NCBI GenBank assembly: GCA_910587175.1
Contig: CAJULH010000017.1
Span: 1 to 36,817 of the forward strand
Reading direction: 5' to 3'
From: Candidatus Gastranaerophilales bacterium
GTDB lineage: Bacteria; Cyanobacteriota; Vampirovibrionia; Gastranaerophilales; Gastranaerophilaceae
DNA length: 36,817 bases
Part shown: in pieces, positions 1 to 8,273 of the stretch
Layout of the letters: each line of letters starts with the position of its first letter
How positions within the stretch are numbered: position 1 is the first letter of the stretch
Made by a program: the position numbers and the translations under genes
Notes under the pieces: generated by a model
What the model was told of the DNA's origin: nothing
The model's database searches: none
Seen by the model: the letters and a program-made list of their open reading frames with translations, nothing else

Positions 1-2
1 AA

Positions 3-242
3 GCAAAAGTTACTCAAAAAGAAGCAGCTGAAGTTTTAAACGGTTTCATTGAAACTGTTCAAAAATCTGTTTCTAAAGGACAAAAAGTTACATTAGTTGG
101 CTTTGGTACTTTTGAAGCTCGCAAACGTGCTGCTAGAACTGGCAGAAACCCTCAAACTGGTAAAGAAATCAAAATTGCAGCTAAAACTGTTCCTGCATTC
201 TCTGCTGGTAAAAAATTCAAAGAACTTGTTAACAAGAAATAA
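3..242 (+). CDS. hup: HU-family DNA-binding protein (5' truncated)
   Basis: The reading frame is open from the left edge and ends with TAA at 240-242. It gives 79 residues of a normally ~90-residue HU protein, so only the first dozen or so codons are missing. The diagnostic segments are KVTLVGFGTF, the arm sequence RTGRNPQTGKEIKI (which contains the DNA-intercalating proline region), and the C-terminal PAFSAGKKFKELVNKK. HU is a dimeric nucleoid protein that bends DNA with little sequence preference. Codon use is richer in GCT/ACT/GTT than in most of the window, as expected for a highly expressed gene. A terminator follows 34 bp later, so the gene ends its transcript here. IHF is the only real alternative, and nothing seen favours it. 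Confidence 0.95.
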   Translation, partial: AKVTQKEAAEVLNGFIETVQKSVSKGQKVTLVGFGTFEARKRAARTGRNPQTGKEIKIAAKTVPAFSAGKKFKELVNKK

Positions 243-275
243 GTCTGAAAGACAAGTTTTTGAAAATAACATTTT

Positions 276-311
276 AAAAACCGCTTGAGTCCTTGCTTGG
301 GCGGTTTTTAT
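276..311 (+). terminator. Rho-independent terminator of the HU gene
   Basis: AAAAACCGC (276-284) pairs perfectly with GCGGTTTTT (301-309) around a 16-nt loop, and the 3' side runs into T-rich sequence. It lies 34 bp after the HU stop. The remaining gap to 401 shows no gene. Confidence 0.85.
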
Positions 312-401
312 TTTGCAGGCTTTCATTTGCTGCTTCCCATCTGCAAGGCGTGTTCCCAAATGTACAAACATTAAATCAAACAGAATAAAAATACACCGGG
401 G

Positions 402-1787
402 CTATACCCTTTCAACCTCTCTTGTTTTCTTTTCACCCTGGATATCAGATGTTACAATATTTGGCAAAATATGTTTTTGTTTCTTCTTATCAAAAACATA
501 TTTATTCATTTTATCGTAATCAAAAGCATCTTCCCACCTGGCTACAACAGTAGTTGCAACACAATTGCCAATTAAATTTACAGTTGTCCTTCCCATATCA
601 AGAATCTGGTCAATTCCAAGCAAAATTGCAACTCCGACAACAGGCAGACCAAAACTTGACAAAGTTCCTGTCAAAACAACAAGGGAAACCCTCGGAACAC
701 CCGCAATACCCTTGGATGTAAGCATAAGAGTAAGCATTATTAAAATCTGCTGCTGAACAGGAAGATGAATCCCCGCAATTTGCGCACAAAATAGCGTTGT
801 AAGCGCCAGATAAAGCGTTGAACCATCCAGATTAAATGTATATCCCGTAGGCATTACGAAGCTTACAATGTTTTTCGGTACGCCGAATTTTTCCATCACA
901 TCCATCGCCTTTGGTAAGGCTGCTTCTGATGTTGCAGTGGTAAATGCAAGCAGCGCAGGTTCTTTAAGCGCCTTTATAAGTCCTGAGAAGGGTATTTTGA
1001 TAATCCTGCACACAACAGCAAGTACAATTACCACAAATATAATCAGCGAAAGATATGTAACACAAATAAGTTTGGCGTAACTTGCAAGAATACCGGTACC
1101 GTTGTGCCCCACAGTGGATGCAATCGCCCCGAATACACCTATCGGAGCAAAAAGCATAACAAATTCCGTAAATTTAAACATAATTTCGCAGGTGCTTTGA
1201 AGAAAATCCAAAACAGGACGCGCTTTTTGACCTACTGCACATATTGCAAGCGCAAAGAATATTGCAAAAACGACAATTTGAAGTAAATTTCCTTCCGCCA
1301 TAGCCTTGAAAACACTTGTAGGAACCATATCTGTAAGCATGTGCGAAAAAGAATGGTCAATCTGGACATTTTGCATTTTCTCAACTACAGCCATTGAAAC
1401 AGAATTTAAATCTATATTAAATCCAACACCCGGTTTGAAAACATTTGCCATAATAAGCCCCAAAACAAGGGCAAGTGTTGTCACTATTTCAAAATATATA
1501 ATTGTTTTTAAGCCGATTTTTCCAAGATGCTTAACATCCCCATGTCCTGCAATCCCTACAACAAGGGTTGCAAAAATCAAAGGGGCAATAATCATCTTCA
1601 CCATCCGCAAGAATATATCCGCAAGAAGCTGCATCTTAACGGCAATTTCAGGAACAAGCCAGCCAAAAATAATCCCCGCAACAAGCGCCAAAAAGATAAA
1701 TAAAGTTAATTTTGAATTGGACAATTTTTGCTTCCCGCCTTTTAAAAAACCTGTTAAAACCCGCTGGCTCCAAGCGCCGGATACCAA
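402..1787 (-). CDS. Dicarboxylate/amino acid:cation symporter (DAACS family)
   Basis: A secondary transporter of the glutamate/C4-dicarboxylate family in the cytoplasmic membrane. From the first possible start it has 461 residues. Family signatures seen are the HP1 re-entrant tip TTATSEAALP (about 283-292), the NLDGST unwound-helix motif (319-324), and the TM8 substrate motif DMGRTTVNLIGN (397-408). D397 and R400 correspond to the residues that hold the amino group and side-chain carboxylate in the archaeal aspartate transporter GltPh, which favours glutamate or aspartate as substrate. N408 replaces the sodium-binding aspartate of GltPh, so the coupling ion is uncertain. The ORF begins with TTG and its first ~21 residues are not typical. 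A second TTG at 1724, 9 nt after a purine-rich GGCGGG, gives a more usual start (SNSKLTLFIF). It stands alone and convergent to HU. Confidence 0.88.
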   Translation of the reverse strand: MVSGAWSQRVLTGFLKGGKQKLSNSKLTLFIFLALVAGIIFGWLVPEIAVKMQLLADIFLRMVKMIIAPLIFATLVVGIAGHGDVKHLGKIGLKTIIYFEIVTTLALVLGLIMANVFKPGVGFNIDLNSVSMAVVEKMQNVQIDHSFSHMLTDMVPTSVFKAMAEGNLLQIVVFAIFFALAICAVGQKARPVLDFLQSTCEIMFKFTEFVMLFAPIGVFGAIASTVGHNGTGILASYAKLICVTYLSLIIFVVIVLAVVCRIIKIPFSGLIKALKEPALLAFTTATSEAALPKAMDVMEKFGVPKNIVSFVMPTGYTFNLDGSTLYLALTTLFCAQIAGIHLPVQQQILIMLTLMLTSKGIAGVPRVSLVVLTGTLSSFGLPVVGVAILLGIDQILDMGRTTVNLIGNCVATTVVARWEDAFDYDKMNKYVFDKKKQKHILPNIVTSDIQGEKKTREVERV

Positions 1788-1833
1788 ACCCGAGATTATT
1801 AATCTTTAACTAATACAATTGTAATATAAAAAA

Positions 1834-2457
1834 TTATTTTTCACCATTTTTAACCCTGCGAAGTAACCAATTGTAAACATCAATTGTAACAGGACATATA
1901 GCAAGTTCTCTTTTTACAAGGCTTTTTATCGTTTCTTTAAAGCAGACAAAAAGCGCCATATCAAGCCCTTTTTCGCCTTTATTTTCATTCAAAATATTTA
2001 AGATTTTTTCCCTGTATTCAGGTTCACGCGTTCTGGCTTCAATCTTATCTGCAAGAAATATTATTTTCTCAAATGTGCTCATTCCCACTCTTCCAAGGGT
2101 ATGAAAGCGGATTGAAGATAAGATATCAGCATCAGACACCTTAAAAATTTCCTTTGCAAAACATTCACCGACAGGCGCGTGAAATGTTTTATAGTTTAAA
2201 AGTTCATCCTCTTTTACATCATTCACTTTTGTTTTTAAGATATCTGAAAGTTCATCGTTTGAAAGACACTTGGCACAATCATGCAAAAGCCCTGCAAATG
2301 CCGCCTTATCGGGGTTAATTCCATACATTCGAGCAAGTTCTTTTGCGCATTCTTCCACACCGAGGGTGTGAATATATCGTTCTTCGGAAAGATGTTCTTT
2401 CAGCCATTTTAAGATTTCTTCCCTGTTTTTTGGATTACCTGTATAGTCTATGTTCAT
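1834..2457 (-). CDS. yqeK: HD-domain hydrolase, YqeK family (likely Ap4A hydrolase)
   Basis: The 207-residue protein has an HD metal-binding site: H30 in ERYIHTLGV and H59-D60 in GLLHDCAK. Further conserved stretches are the FHAPVGE region and RFHTLGR. YqeK proteins hydrolyse diadenosine tetraphosphate symmetrically and are usually encoded next to nadD. Here the ATG at 2455-2457 lies inside the end of nadD (23-bp overlap), so the two are translationally coupled. No rsfS gene follows, although one often does in other bacteria. Family assignment is firm; the substrate comes from the family and is not shown by the sequence. Confidence 0.9.
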   Translation of the reverse strand: MNIDYTGNPKNREEILKWLKEHLSEERYIHTLGVEECAKELARMYGINPDKAAFAGLLHDCAKCLSNDELSDILKTKVNDVKEDELLNYKTFHAPVGECFAKEIFKVSDADILSSIRFHTLGRVGMSTFEKIIFLADKIEARTREPEYREKILNILNENKGEKGLDMALFVCFKETIKSLVKRELAICPVTIDVYNWLLRRVKNGEK

Positions 2458-3022
2458 TTATATATCCTTCAATATTTTTATCAACAAAATTTTTTATATC
2501 TTCGCCCCTCGACACCATTTTACGTATTTTAGCAGATTCTATATCAAAGTATTTATTTTTAGAAAGTACAAAATCATAGCCCTTATCAGAGAGTGCAAAA
2601 ATATCAGCTTCCGTTGTACCTGAGTGCCTTTTTAGAACAATGAATTTTAATTTTTCTTTTAAAATCCCGGGGTTTTTCCAGTTTTCAATCCCCATAATGG
2701 CGTCATATCCTGTTATAAAAGGAATTTTCCCATCCCAAAGTTCTTTTGGTTTTGAATTTTCATATATTTTATTAATTGTTCTAAAGCTAAAAGACGGTAC
2801 AGGAAGCTTGCTTTCTATATCTGAAACCTCCCCAAAAGAAGGGTCTACGGCAAGTTTTAACATATTATATCTATGGAAAAAATCAAGTGTTTCTTTATGC
2901 GGCGGAGAAAATGCCGGCACAAAAACTATCTTTTCAAAACAAAACTCCTGCTTCACACTTTGTGCAAGTAGTATATGTCCAAGGTGCGGAGGGTTAAATG
3001 TCCCGAAAAAATAGCAGTTCAT
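2435..3022 (-). CDS. nadD: Nicotinate-nucleotide adenylyltransferase
   Basis: NadD transfers AMP from ATP to nicotinate mononucleotide in NAD synthesis. The 195-residue protein starts with the nucleotidyltransferase signature FFGTFNPPHLGH (residues 5-16), in which the HxGH pair binds ATP. The usual first glycine of GGTF is a phenylalanine here. FVPAFSPPHKE and, near the C-terminus, SAKIRKMVSRGED match the family. It heads a two-gene leftward operon with yqeK and is divergent from the NFACT gene, with 56 bp between the start codons. nadK, also in this window (34394-35221), acts later in the same cofactor pathway. Confidence 0.93.
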   Translation of the reverse strand: MNCYFFGTFNPPHLGHILLAQSVKQEFCFEKIVFVPAFSPPHKETLDFFHRYNMLKLAVDPSFGEVSDIESKLPVPSFSFRTINKIYENSKPKELWDGKIPFITGYDAIMGIENWKNPGILKEKLKFIVLKRHSGTTEADIFALSDKGYDFVLSKNKYFDIESAKIRKMVSRGEDIKNFVDKNIEGYINEHRLYR

Positions 3023-3035
3023 CTTTGTCTTTGCC

Positions 3036-3063
3036 TTGTTTTACTATCCTTATAAATTATATT
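3036..3063 (+). promoter_or_regulatory. Candidate promoter of the NFACT gene
   Basis: TTGTTT (3036-3041), a 16-bp spacer and TATATT (3058-3063) lie in the short divergent gap before the ATG at 3079. This would give a leader of about 9 nt. The match is partial and the region is AT-rich, so it is weak support. Confidence 0.3.
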
Positions 3064-3078
3064 ACAATAAATTTTGTT

Positions 3079-4839
3079 ATGTATAATTTGGATTCACTAA
3101 GCTTAAAATATCTGATTGAAGAAAATTCCGGTTTTCTAAACGGCGCTACAGTACAAAAAATCCAGATGCCATCAAAAAGAGAAATACTGCTTTCATTAAG
3201 AAACAACGGTGAAAACAGAAAATTATACATAAACACTGACCCGAAATTTGCCCACATAAATTTCATTACAAATAAAGAAAATTATTCTATAAAAATCCCG
3301 AAAGAACCTCCTATGTTTTGTATGCTCCTAAGAAAACATATGGAAGGCGCAAAATTAAACAGGGTCGAGGTTGTAGAGTATGAAAGAATAGCAGAATTTT
3401 ATTTTGAAACATATGATGAGATAGGCTCGCTTTTTCCTATGTGTCTCAGTGTAGAATTTATGGGAAAACATTCTAACGCAATACTTTACAATGCCTCAAA
3501 CAAAATAATTACAGGGTGTGTGCATAATATTTCGCCGGAAAAAAGCTCAGTAAGGGAAGTTTGGGGAGGAATAAAATATATAAGACCGCCAAAACAGGAA
3601 AAAACAGATATTCTAAAGACAAGTTTTGCAGGGTTTTACGGGGTTCTTGAAAGTGCAAATTTTCAAGATAGCTTTAAAGACAATACAAAAGACTTACAGC
3701 CAGAAGCTTATGGGCAAAACAGAGTTTCGGATGCAATTTCAAACCATTATTATTATTTTTCAAAGGGGTTTTTGAACTTTATTTTAAACAAATTTGAAAT
3801 CACTGCGCCTTGTAATATTGAACAGGAAAAACTGTTTTCTTTCCTTCAAAGTGCAGTTTCAGGAAATTCTTCGATAGTTAAAGAGTTTTGGCGCCAAAAT
3901 ATTTTAAATGAAAAAATTTCAAAACCGGATAATGAAATTTTACCCCCTGCCATAAACCCTTTAAATTCCAGCATTAAAGATTTCAGCCTGAATTTTTTAA
4001 TCGAAAAATATTTCTCCCACTTTGTGCTTTCCGATGTGCTTGGCGCAAAAAAATCATACCTGAAAAAGCTTCTGGGCAAAGAATATAAAAGATACAAAGA
4101 TACAATTTTAAATTCAAATAAAAAGAATTCATATGAATTAAACAGGAAAAAGGGTGAGCTTATTTTGGCAAATATGTACACACCTGAATTATCCAATGGT
4201 TTTGGAGAGAAGATTTTGCTGGATGGTATTGAAATTTCCCTTGACACAACAAAAACACTCCCTGAAAATGCGCAGAGATACTTTTCGCTTTACCAAAAGG
4301 GAAAAACTGCAAAAGAGATTCAGGACAAGAGAGAAAAAGAGGCAAAGGATAACCTTGAATATCTGGATGGAATTATCTTTTCAATTGAAAATGTTAAAGA
4401 CATTGACACTTTGGATGAAATTGAAGAAGAGCTGACAGATTTTTTGGGCAGTGCATACGGGAATAACGCAACCGGCAAAAAGGAAAAAACGGTAAAAATT
4501 TCTGTTAAAAGTATTGATTACAAAGGATTTGAGATATTTATCGGCAAAAACAACAAACAAAATGATTATTTAATTAAAAAAATATCAAGCCCTGAGGATA
4601 TCTGGCTGCATGCAAAAGACTGCCCCTCCGGGCACTGTTTCATAAGGACAGAAAACGGCAGAAAAAATGTACCCGACGATGTTTTACTTTTTGCCTGTAA
4701 TTTAGTAAAAGAAAATTCACCAATGAAAAATTCCGCCAAAGCTTCAATAATCCATACAAAAAGAAAATTTATAAAACGCCCGCCGGACACACACCCCGGG
4801 TATGTAACATACAGGGAAGAAAAAGAGATTGTGGTATAA
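3079..4839 (+). CDS. rqcH: NFACT-family ribosome quality-control protein (Rqc2/RqcH, FbpA-like)
   Basis: RqcH binds stalled 50S-peptidyl-tRNA complexes and recruits tRNA-Ala to add alanine tails to the blocked chain. I start it at ATG 3079 (586 residues, MYNLDSLSLK); the open frame upstream runs into nadD on the other strand and is not family-like. NFACT-N occupies about 1-230, with MLLRKHMEGAKL at 82-93. A coiled middle lies at about 360-460. NFACT-R is at the C-terminus, with DIWLHAKDCPSGHCF and a final HPGYVTYREEKE. The Asp-Arg pair needed for tRNA recruitment in Bacillus RqcH aligns with E102-R103, a conservative change. Older annotations call this family fibronectin-binding protein. Confidence 0.92.
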   Translation: MYNLDSLSLKYLIEENSGFLNGATVQKIQMPSKREILLSLRNNGENRKLYINTDPKFAHINFITNKENYSIKIPKEPPMFCMLLRKHMEGAKLNRVEVVEYERIAEFYFETYDEIGSLFPMCLSVEFMGKHSNAILYNASNKIITGCVHNISPEKSSVREVWGGIKYIRPPKQEKTDILKTSFAGFYGVLESANFQDSFKDNTKDLQPEAYGQNRVSDAISNHYYYFSKGFLNFILNKFEITAPCNIEQEKLFSFLQSAVSGNSSIVKEFWRQNILNEKISKPDNEILPPAINPLNSSIKDFSLNFLIEKYFSHFVLSDVLGAKKSYLKKLLGKEYKRYKDTILNSNKKNSYELNRKKGELILANMYTPELSNGFGEKILLDGIEISLDTTKTLPENAQRYFSLYQKGKTAKEIQDKREKEAKDNLEYLDGIIFSIENVKDIDTLDEIEEELTDFLGSAYGNNATGKKEKTVKISVKSIDYKGFEIFIGKNNKQNDYLIKKISSPEDIWLHAKDCPSGHCFIRTENGRKNVPDDVLLFACNLVKENSPMKNSAKASIIHTKRKFIKRPPDTHPGYVTYREEKEIVV

Positions 4840-4910
4840 CTCGAAAAACAAAAAATTTAAACGCCCGACTTGAATTGTAAATTTTTGCATCTGAAAATTG
4901 TACCTTTGAC

Positions 4911-5210
4911 TTATTCAGCTAAAATCAAATCGTTTTTTATCATTTGATAAAATTCATCCGAAATATTATGAAAATCAACTAAATTCACAATATATGGCAA
5001 ATCTGAAGAATCAAAAGCTTCTTTTAAAGCTTCAAAATCATCCGGACAAACAGGTGTTTTACCTTTTATCATAATATCTAAATCAGAAAGCGGTCTAAAA
5101 TCTCCCCGTACCCTTGAACCGTAAAAATAAAATCCGTATTTTTCAAAATATGGCGAAATGATGCCTTTTATAATATCAACTTCAATATCATTAACGCCTT
5201 TAATCTTCAT
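4911..5210 (-). CDS. MntA-like minimal nucleotidyltransferase (putative antitoxin)
   Basis: The 99-residue protein carries the GSX10DXD signature of minimal nucleotidyltransferases: G31-S32, then D43 and D45 in YGSRVRGDFRPLSDLDIMI. In MntA/HepT systems this protein inactivates the HEPN partner by adding AMP units to a tyrosine. Its start lies 11 bp inside the end of the HEPN gene at 5200-5616, so the two are made together. Equivalent pairs of the HI0073/HI0074 type have the same order. Alternative: a nucleotidyltransferase of unknown substrate, not a toxin regulator. Confidence 0.85.
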   Translation of the reverse strand: MKIKGVNDIEVDIIKGIISPYFEKYGFYFYGSRVRGDFRPLSDLDIMIKGKTPVCPDDFEALKEAFDSSDLPYIVNLVDFHNISDEFYQMIKNDLILAE

Positions 5211-5616
5211 TTTGTCTTTCCTTTATTGAATTGATTAAAAATTCAACATCGGATAAAAAATCCGGAATCAGGCATACAAGCTCTCTTGATTTTTCAAGGT
5301 TGTATTCATGGGCTGTGTTATTTCTTTTTTGATAGTAATCTTTCCATTTTTGCCAGTCCTCAATATACCCATAACCCTCCATAAATCTAAAAATATTATT
5401 AATGGTCAATTCTTTCTCATCCTTGCCGTATTTTTTAATAAGGATTTTTTTCATTAATTTCCAGGCAGTTTCAAGCGTATATTCAAACCTTTTAACACAG
5501 GAATCCTTAATATACTCAGCAAAAGGCGAATTTTCATTCTTATCAAAATCTCTATGACATTTTAAAAGCGTGCCAAAAGATTTTTCAAGGTTAAAAGAGC
5601 TTATTTGTCTTTCCAT
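5200..5616 (-). CDS. HEPN-domain protein, HI0074/HepT-like (putative RNase toxin)
   Basis: A mostly helical 138-residue protein with the HEPN RX4HXY motif at R98, H103 and Y105 (KRNNTAHEYN). In HepT toxins R and H form the RNase site, and the tyrosine is the residue modified by the partner nucleotidyltransferase. FEYTLETAWKLMKK (44-57) is the other family hallmark. It is transcribed first, with mntA-like 4911-5210 overlapping its 3' end. All motif residues are intact, so it is probably functional. Whether it is toxic cannot be told from sequence. Confidence 0.85.
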   Translation of the reverse strand: MERQISSFNLEKSFGTLLKCHRDFDKNENSPFAEYIKDSCVKRFEYTLETAWKLMKKILIKKYGKDEKELTINNIFRFMEGYGYIEDWQKWKDYYQKRNNTAHEYNLEKSRELVCLIPDFLSDVEFLINSIKERQNED

Positions 5617-5765
5617 ATTTTAAGACTCCAAAGGCTGGTTCTAAAACTCATAATACCATGTTTTTAAAATTTGCATATAAATCCTTTTTTGTACTAAAAT
5701 TGAGATACAATAGCTTGGGCTGCACCCGGCAAAAAGAAAATAGCTAATAAAACGAGGATTAATTT

Positions 5766-8243
5766 ATGCAGGTTTCACTGGAATGGCTTAATGAATATGT
5801 TGATTTAGAAGGCATCGAGCCGGAACAAATTGCTCACAGCCTGACTATGAGCGGGTTAGAGGTAGAAGAAATTGAACATAAAAAACCAAATTTCACAAAC
5901 ATAATAACTGCATTAATTAAAAAAATTGACAATCACCCTAATGCCGACAAACTGCACCTTGTAACAGTAGATACCGGAAGTGCTGTAAAAACAGTTGTTT
6001 GCGGCGCACAAAATATAAAAGAAGGGCAGATAATCCCCTACGCAAGTGTGGGCTCAAAAGTTTTTTCAAGAAAAACCGGTGAATTATTTGAACTGACTCC
6101 TGCCGTAATACGCGGTGTTGAATCCCAAGGTATGTTATGTTCCCAGGATGAACTTGGTCTGGACGGGATGCAGGAAGAGGATGGTATTTTAATATTAAAT
6201 AATCCTGCCTTAGGGCTTGGCGAAGTTAAACTTGGTGAACCTTTGGAAAAAATCTTAAATTTAAATGATGAGATAATTTTCCATTTGGCACCAACTGCAA
6301 ACAGGGGCGACCAGATGTCTGTAATAGGTGTTGCAAGAGAACTTTCAGCCCTTTTTAATAAAAAACTAAAATTTTCACCTCTGAGCGCTACAAAAGATAC
6401 ATCCACAGATCAATTTAAGGTTGAAATATTAGACAATGAAGCCTGCAAATATTATTCTATAGCGCTTTTAAAAGATATTAAAATAAAGCCAGCACCTGAA
6501 TTTATCCAAAGAAGGGTGACAGCAGCAGGCATGCGCCCCATAAATAACGTTGTAGACATTACAAACTACGTAATGATGGAGCTTGGCACCCCGCTGCACG
6601 CCTTTGATTTTGACAAACTTGATAACTACCTTTGCGTGCGCTATGCAAAAGAGGGTGAAAAACTTGTTACGATTGATGAAGTGGAGAGGAATTTAACAAA
6701 AGAGACTGTTGTAATTGCAACAAAAGACAAGCCAGTTTGCATCGGCGGTGTGTTTGGCGGATACAATTCTGAAATTGATAATAACAGCAAAAATATAGCG
6801 CTTGAAGCAGCATTTTTCCCTGCGCACACAAACAGAAAGTCTGCACGTTCTGTAGGATACAGGTCTGAAGCAAGTGCAAGGTTTGAAAGAGGCGTTGATA
6901 TTGAGCTTGTACAAATAGGCTTAATGCAGGCTGTGAACCTTTTAATTAAATATGCTGATGCAAAATTTGAAGGCATGACAGAGTGCGGCAACAATAAAAA
7001 AGACGATATAGAAATTACCTTGAGAGGTTCTGAAATCAAAAGAATACTTGGAATTGAGATAGAACAGGCAAAATGTATTGAAATCCTTCAAAACCTTGGA
7101 TTTGAGCTTTTGGGAAAAAATGAAATTGCAGCAAAATTTAAAGTGCCAAGCTACAGAACAAATGATGTATATAGAGAAATTGACCTGATTGAAGAAGTGG
7201 CAAGGATTTCAGGATATGATAATATTCCGCCAACTTTAATGAGTATATCGGAGGGTGCCACAATCACCACAGAACAAAGAACCCTGAAAGCAATCAATGA
7301 AATGTTTTTAAATTTGGGATTTGACGAGATTGTGACAAGTTCACTTGTCGGGAATAATCTTTATAAAGAATTTATGAATGAAATTGACCCGAAAACTGCA
7401 GTTACTGTTATGAATCCGCAAAGCGAAGATGCCACAACATTAAGAGAACAGCTGATGCCAAACCTTTTAAATGTTGTAAAATTGAATTTTGATATGGCAA
7501 ACAAAAATTTCAGATTTTATGAAATCGGAAAAACATTTAAAAAGGTGGCAGAATCCACGGAAGATTATTCTGGTGTTGAAGAAAAAAGAAAGCTTTCAGG
7601 CTGTATATTCGGAAATATAAACAATGAACTTTGGGATAAAAAAGGTGCACCTGATTTTTACACAATGAAAGGTGTAATTGAAAACCTTTTTGATATTTTA
7701 GGAATTGAAAAAAGGATAGTATATTCTGAATTTAAGGATGTTGAAAAATTTAAATTTATGCACCCTTACCAAACGGCAACTGTCGGACTTTTGGGCAAAA
7801 ATCTTACAAACCTTGGCTACTTTGGAAAAATTCATCCTATTTTGGCGGATAAGATGAAATTGAACCAGGATTTATTTGTATTTGAGCTTGATTTGGATGA
7901 AATATTAGGCGCAATGCACGATAACGGAGTTGTAAGATATAAAAAGCTCCCGCAAACTTTTCCAATTGCAAGAGATATAGCTTTTATCGCAGATAAAAAT
8001 ATTTCAAATGCCGACATTTTAAAGGCTATTAAAAAATTCAGCGATAAGAATATTTCAAAAGGCGCAAAAGTATTTGATATCTATGAAGGTGCAAATATGG
8101 AAGCCGGCAAAAGAAGCGTAGCATACAGGATTACCCTGCAGGATGAAAATAAAACCCTTACAGATGAAATAATTGAATCTGAAATTTCAAAGATAAAGCA
8201 GGGTTTAGAGAAAACATTTGCAGGTTTAAGCTTCAGACAGTAA
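5766..8243 (+). CDS. pheT: Phenylalanine-tRNA ligase beta subunit
   Basis: The large subunit of the alpha2-beta2 enzyme that charges tRNA-Phe. The 825-residue length is normal. Domains in order are an N-terminal EMAP-like tRNA-binding fold (about 40-150, with HPNADKLHLVTVDTG), the B3/B4 editing region (about 210-380, with MRPINNVVDITNYVM), B5 (about 400-480), a catalytic-like core, and the C-terminal FDX-ACB domain (about 730-825, from PQTFPIARDIAFI). An AGGA sits 8 nt before the ATG. pheS is not adjacent, so the alpha subunit must be encoded elsewhere. A possible promoter (TTGCAT 5671-5676, 18 bp, TAAAAT 5695-5700) precedes it; the 149-bp gap otherwise shows nothing clear. Confidence 0.96.
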   Translation: MQVSLEWLNEYVDLEGIEPEQIAHSLTMSGLEVEEIEHKKPNFTNIITALIKKIDNHPNADKLHLVTVDTGSAVKTVVCGAQNIKEGQIIPYASVGSKVFSRKTGELFELTPAVIRGVESQGMLCSQDELGLDGMQEEDGILILNNPALGLGEVKLGEPLEKILNLNDEIIFHLAPTANRGDQMSVIGVARELSALFNKKLKFSPLSATKDTSTDQFKVEILDNEACKYYSIALLKDIKIKPAPEFIQRRVTAAGMRPINNVVDITNYVMMELGTPLHAFDFDKLDNYLCVRYAKEGEKLVTIDEVERNLTKETVVIATKDKPVCIGGVFGGYNSEIDNNSKNIALEAAFFPAHTNRKSARSVGYRSEASARFERGVDIELVQIGLMQAVNLLIKYADAKFEGMTECGNNKKDDIEITLRGSEIKRILGIEIEQAKCIEILQNLGFELLGKNEIAAKFKVPSYRTNDVYREIDLIEEVARISGYDNIPPTLMSISEGATITTEQRTLKAINEMFLNLGFDEIVTSSLVGNNLYKEFMNEIDPKTAVTVMNPQSEDATTLREQLMPNLLNVVKLNFDMANKNFRFYEIGKTFKKVAESTEDYSGVEEKRKLSGCIFGNINNELWDKKGAPDFYTMKGVIENLFDILGIEKRIVYSEFKDVEKFKFMHPYQTATVGLLGKNLTNLGYFGKIHPILADKMKLNQDLFVFELDLDEILGAMHDNGVVRYKKLPQTFPIARDIAFIADKNISNADILKAIKKFSDKNISKGAKVFDIYEGANMEAGKRSVAYRITLQDENKTLTDEIIESEISKIKQGLEKTFAGLSFRQ

Positions 8244-8256
8244 TATTTTTCAAAAA

Positions 8257-8270
8257 GATATTATAATATC
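8257..8270 (+). promoter_or_regulatory. 14-bp palindrome over the umuC -10 box
   Basis: GATATTATAATATC is a perfect palindrome. Its centre contains a consensus TATAAT (8262-8267) that ends 6 nt before the umuC ATG. That spacing puts the likely transcription start on the A of the ATG. No good -35 box is visible. A repressor bound here would block the promoter; the sequence does not match the LexA boxes I know. Confidence 0.5.
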
Positions 8271-8273
8271 ATT

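Noticed and set aside
1306..1809. Open frame opposite the symporter (167 codons)
   Set aside because: Antisense to a well-supported transporter; no recognisable protein.
2998..3078. N-terminal extension of the NFACT gene
   Set aside because: It overlaps the start of nadD and encodes residues absent from the family; ATG 3079 gives the normal N-terminus.
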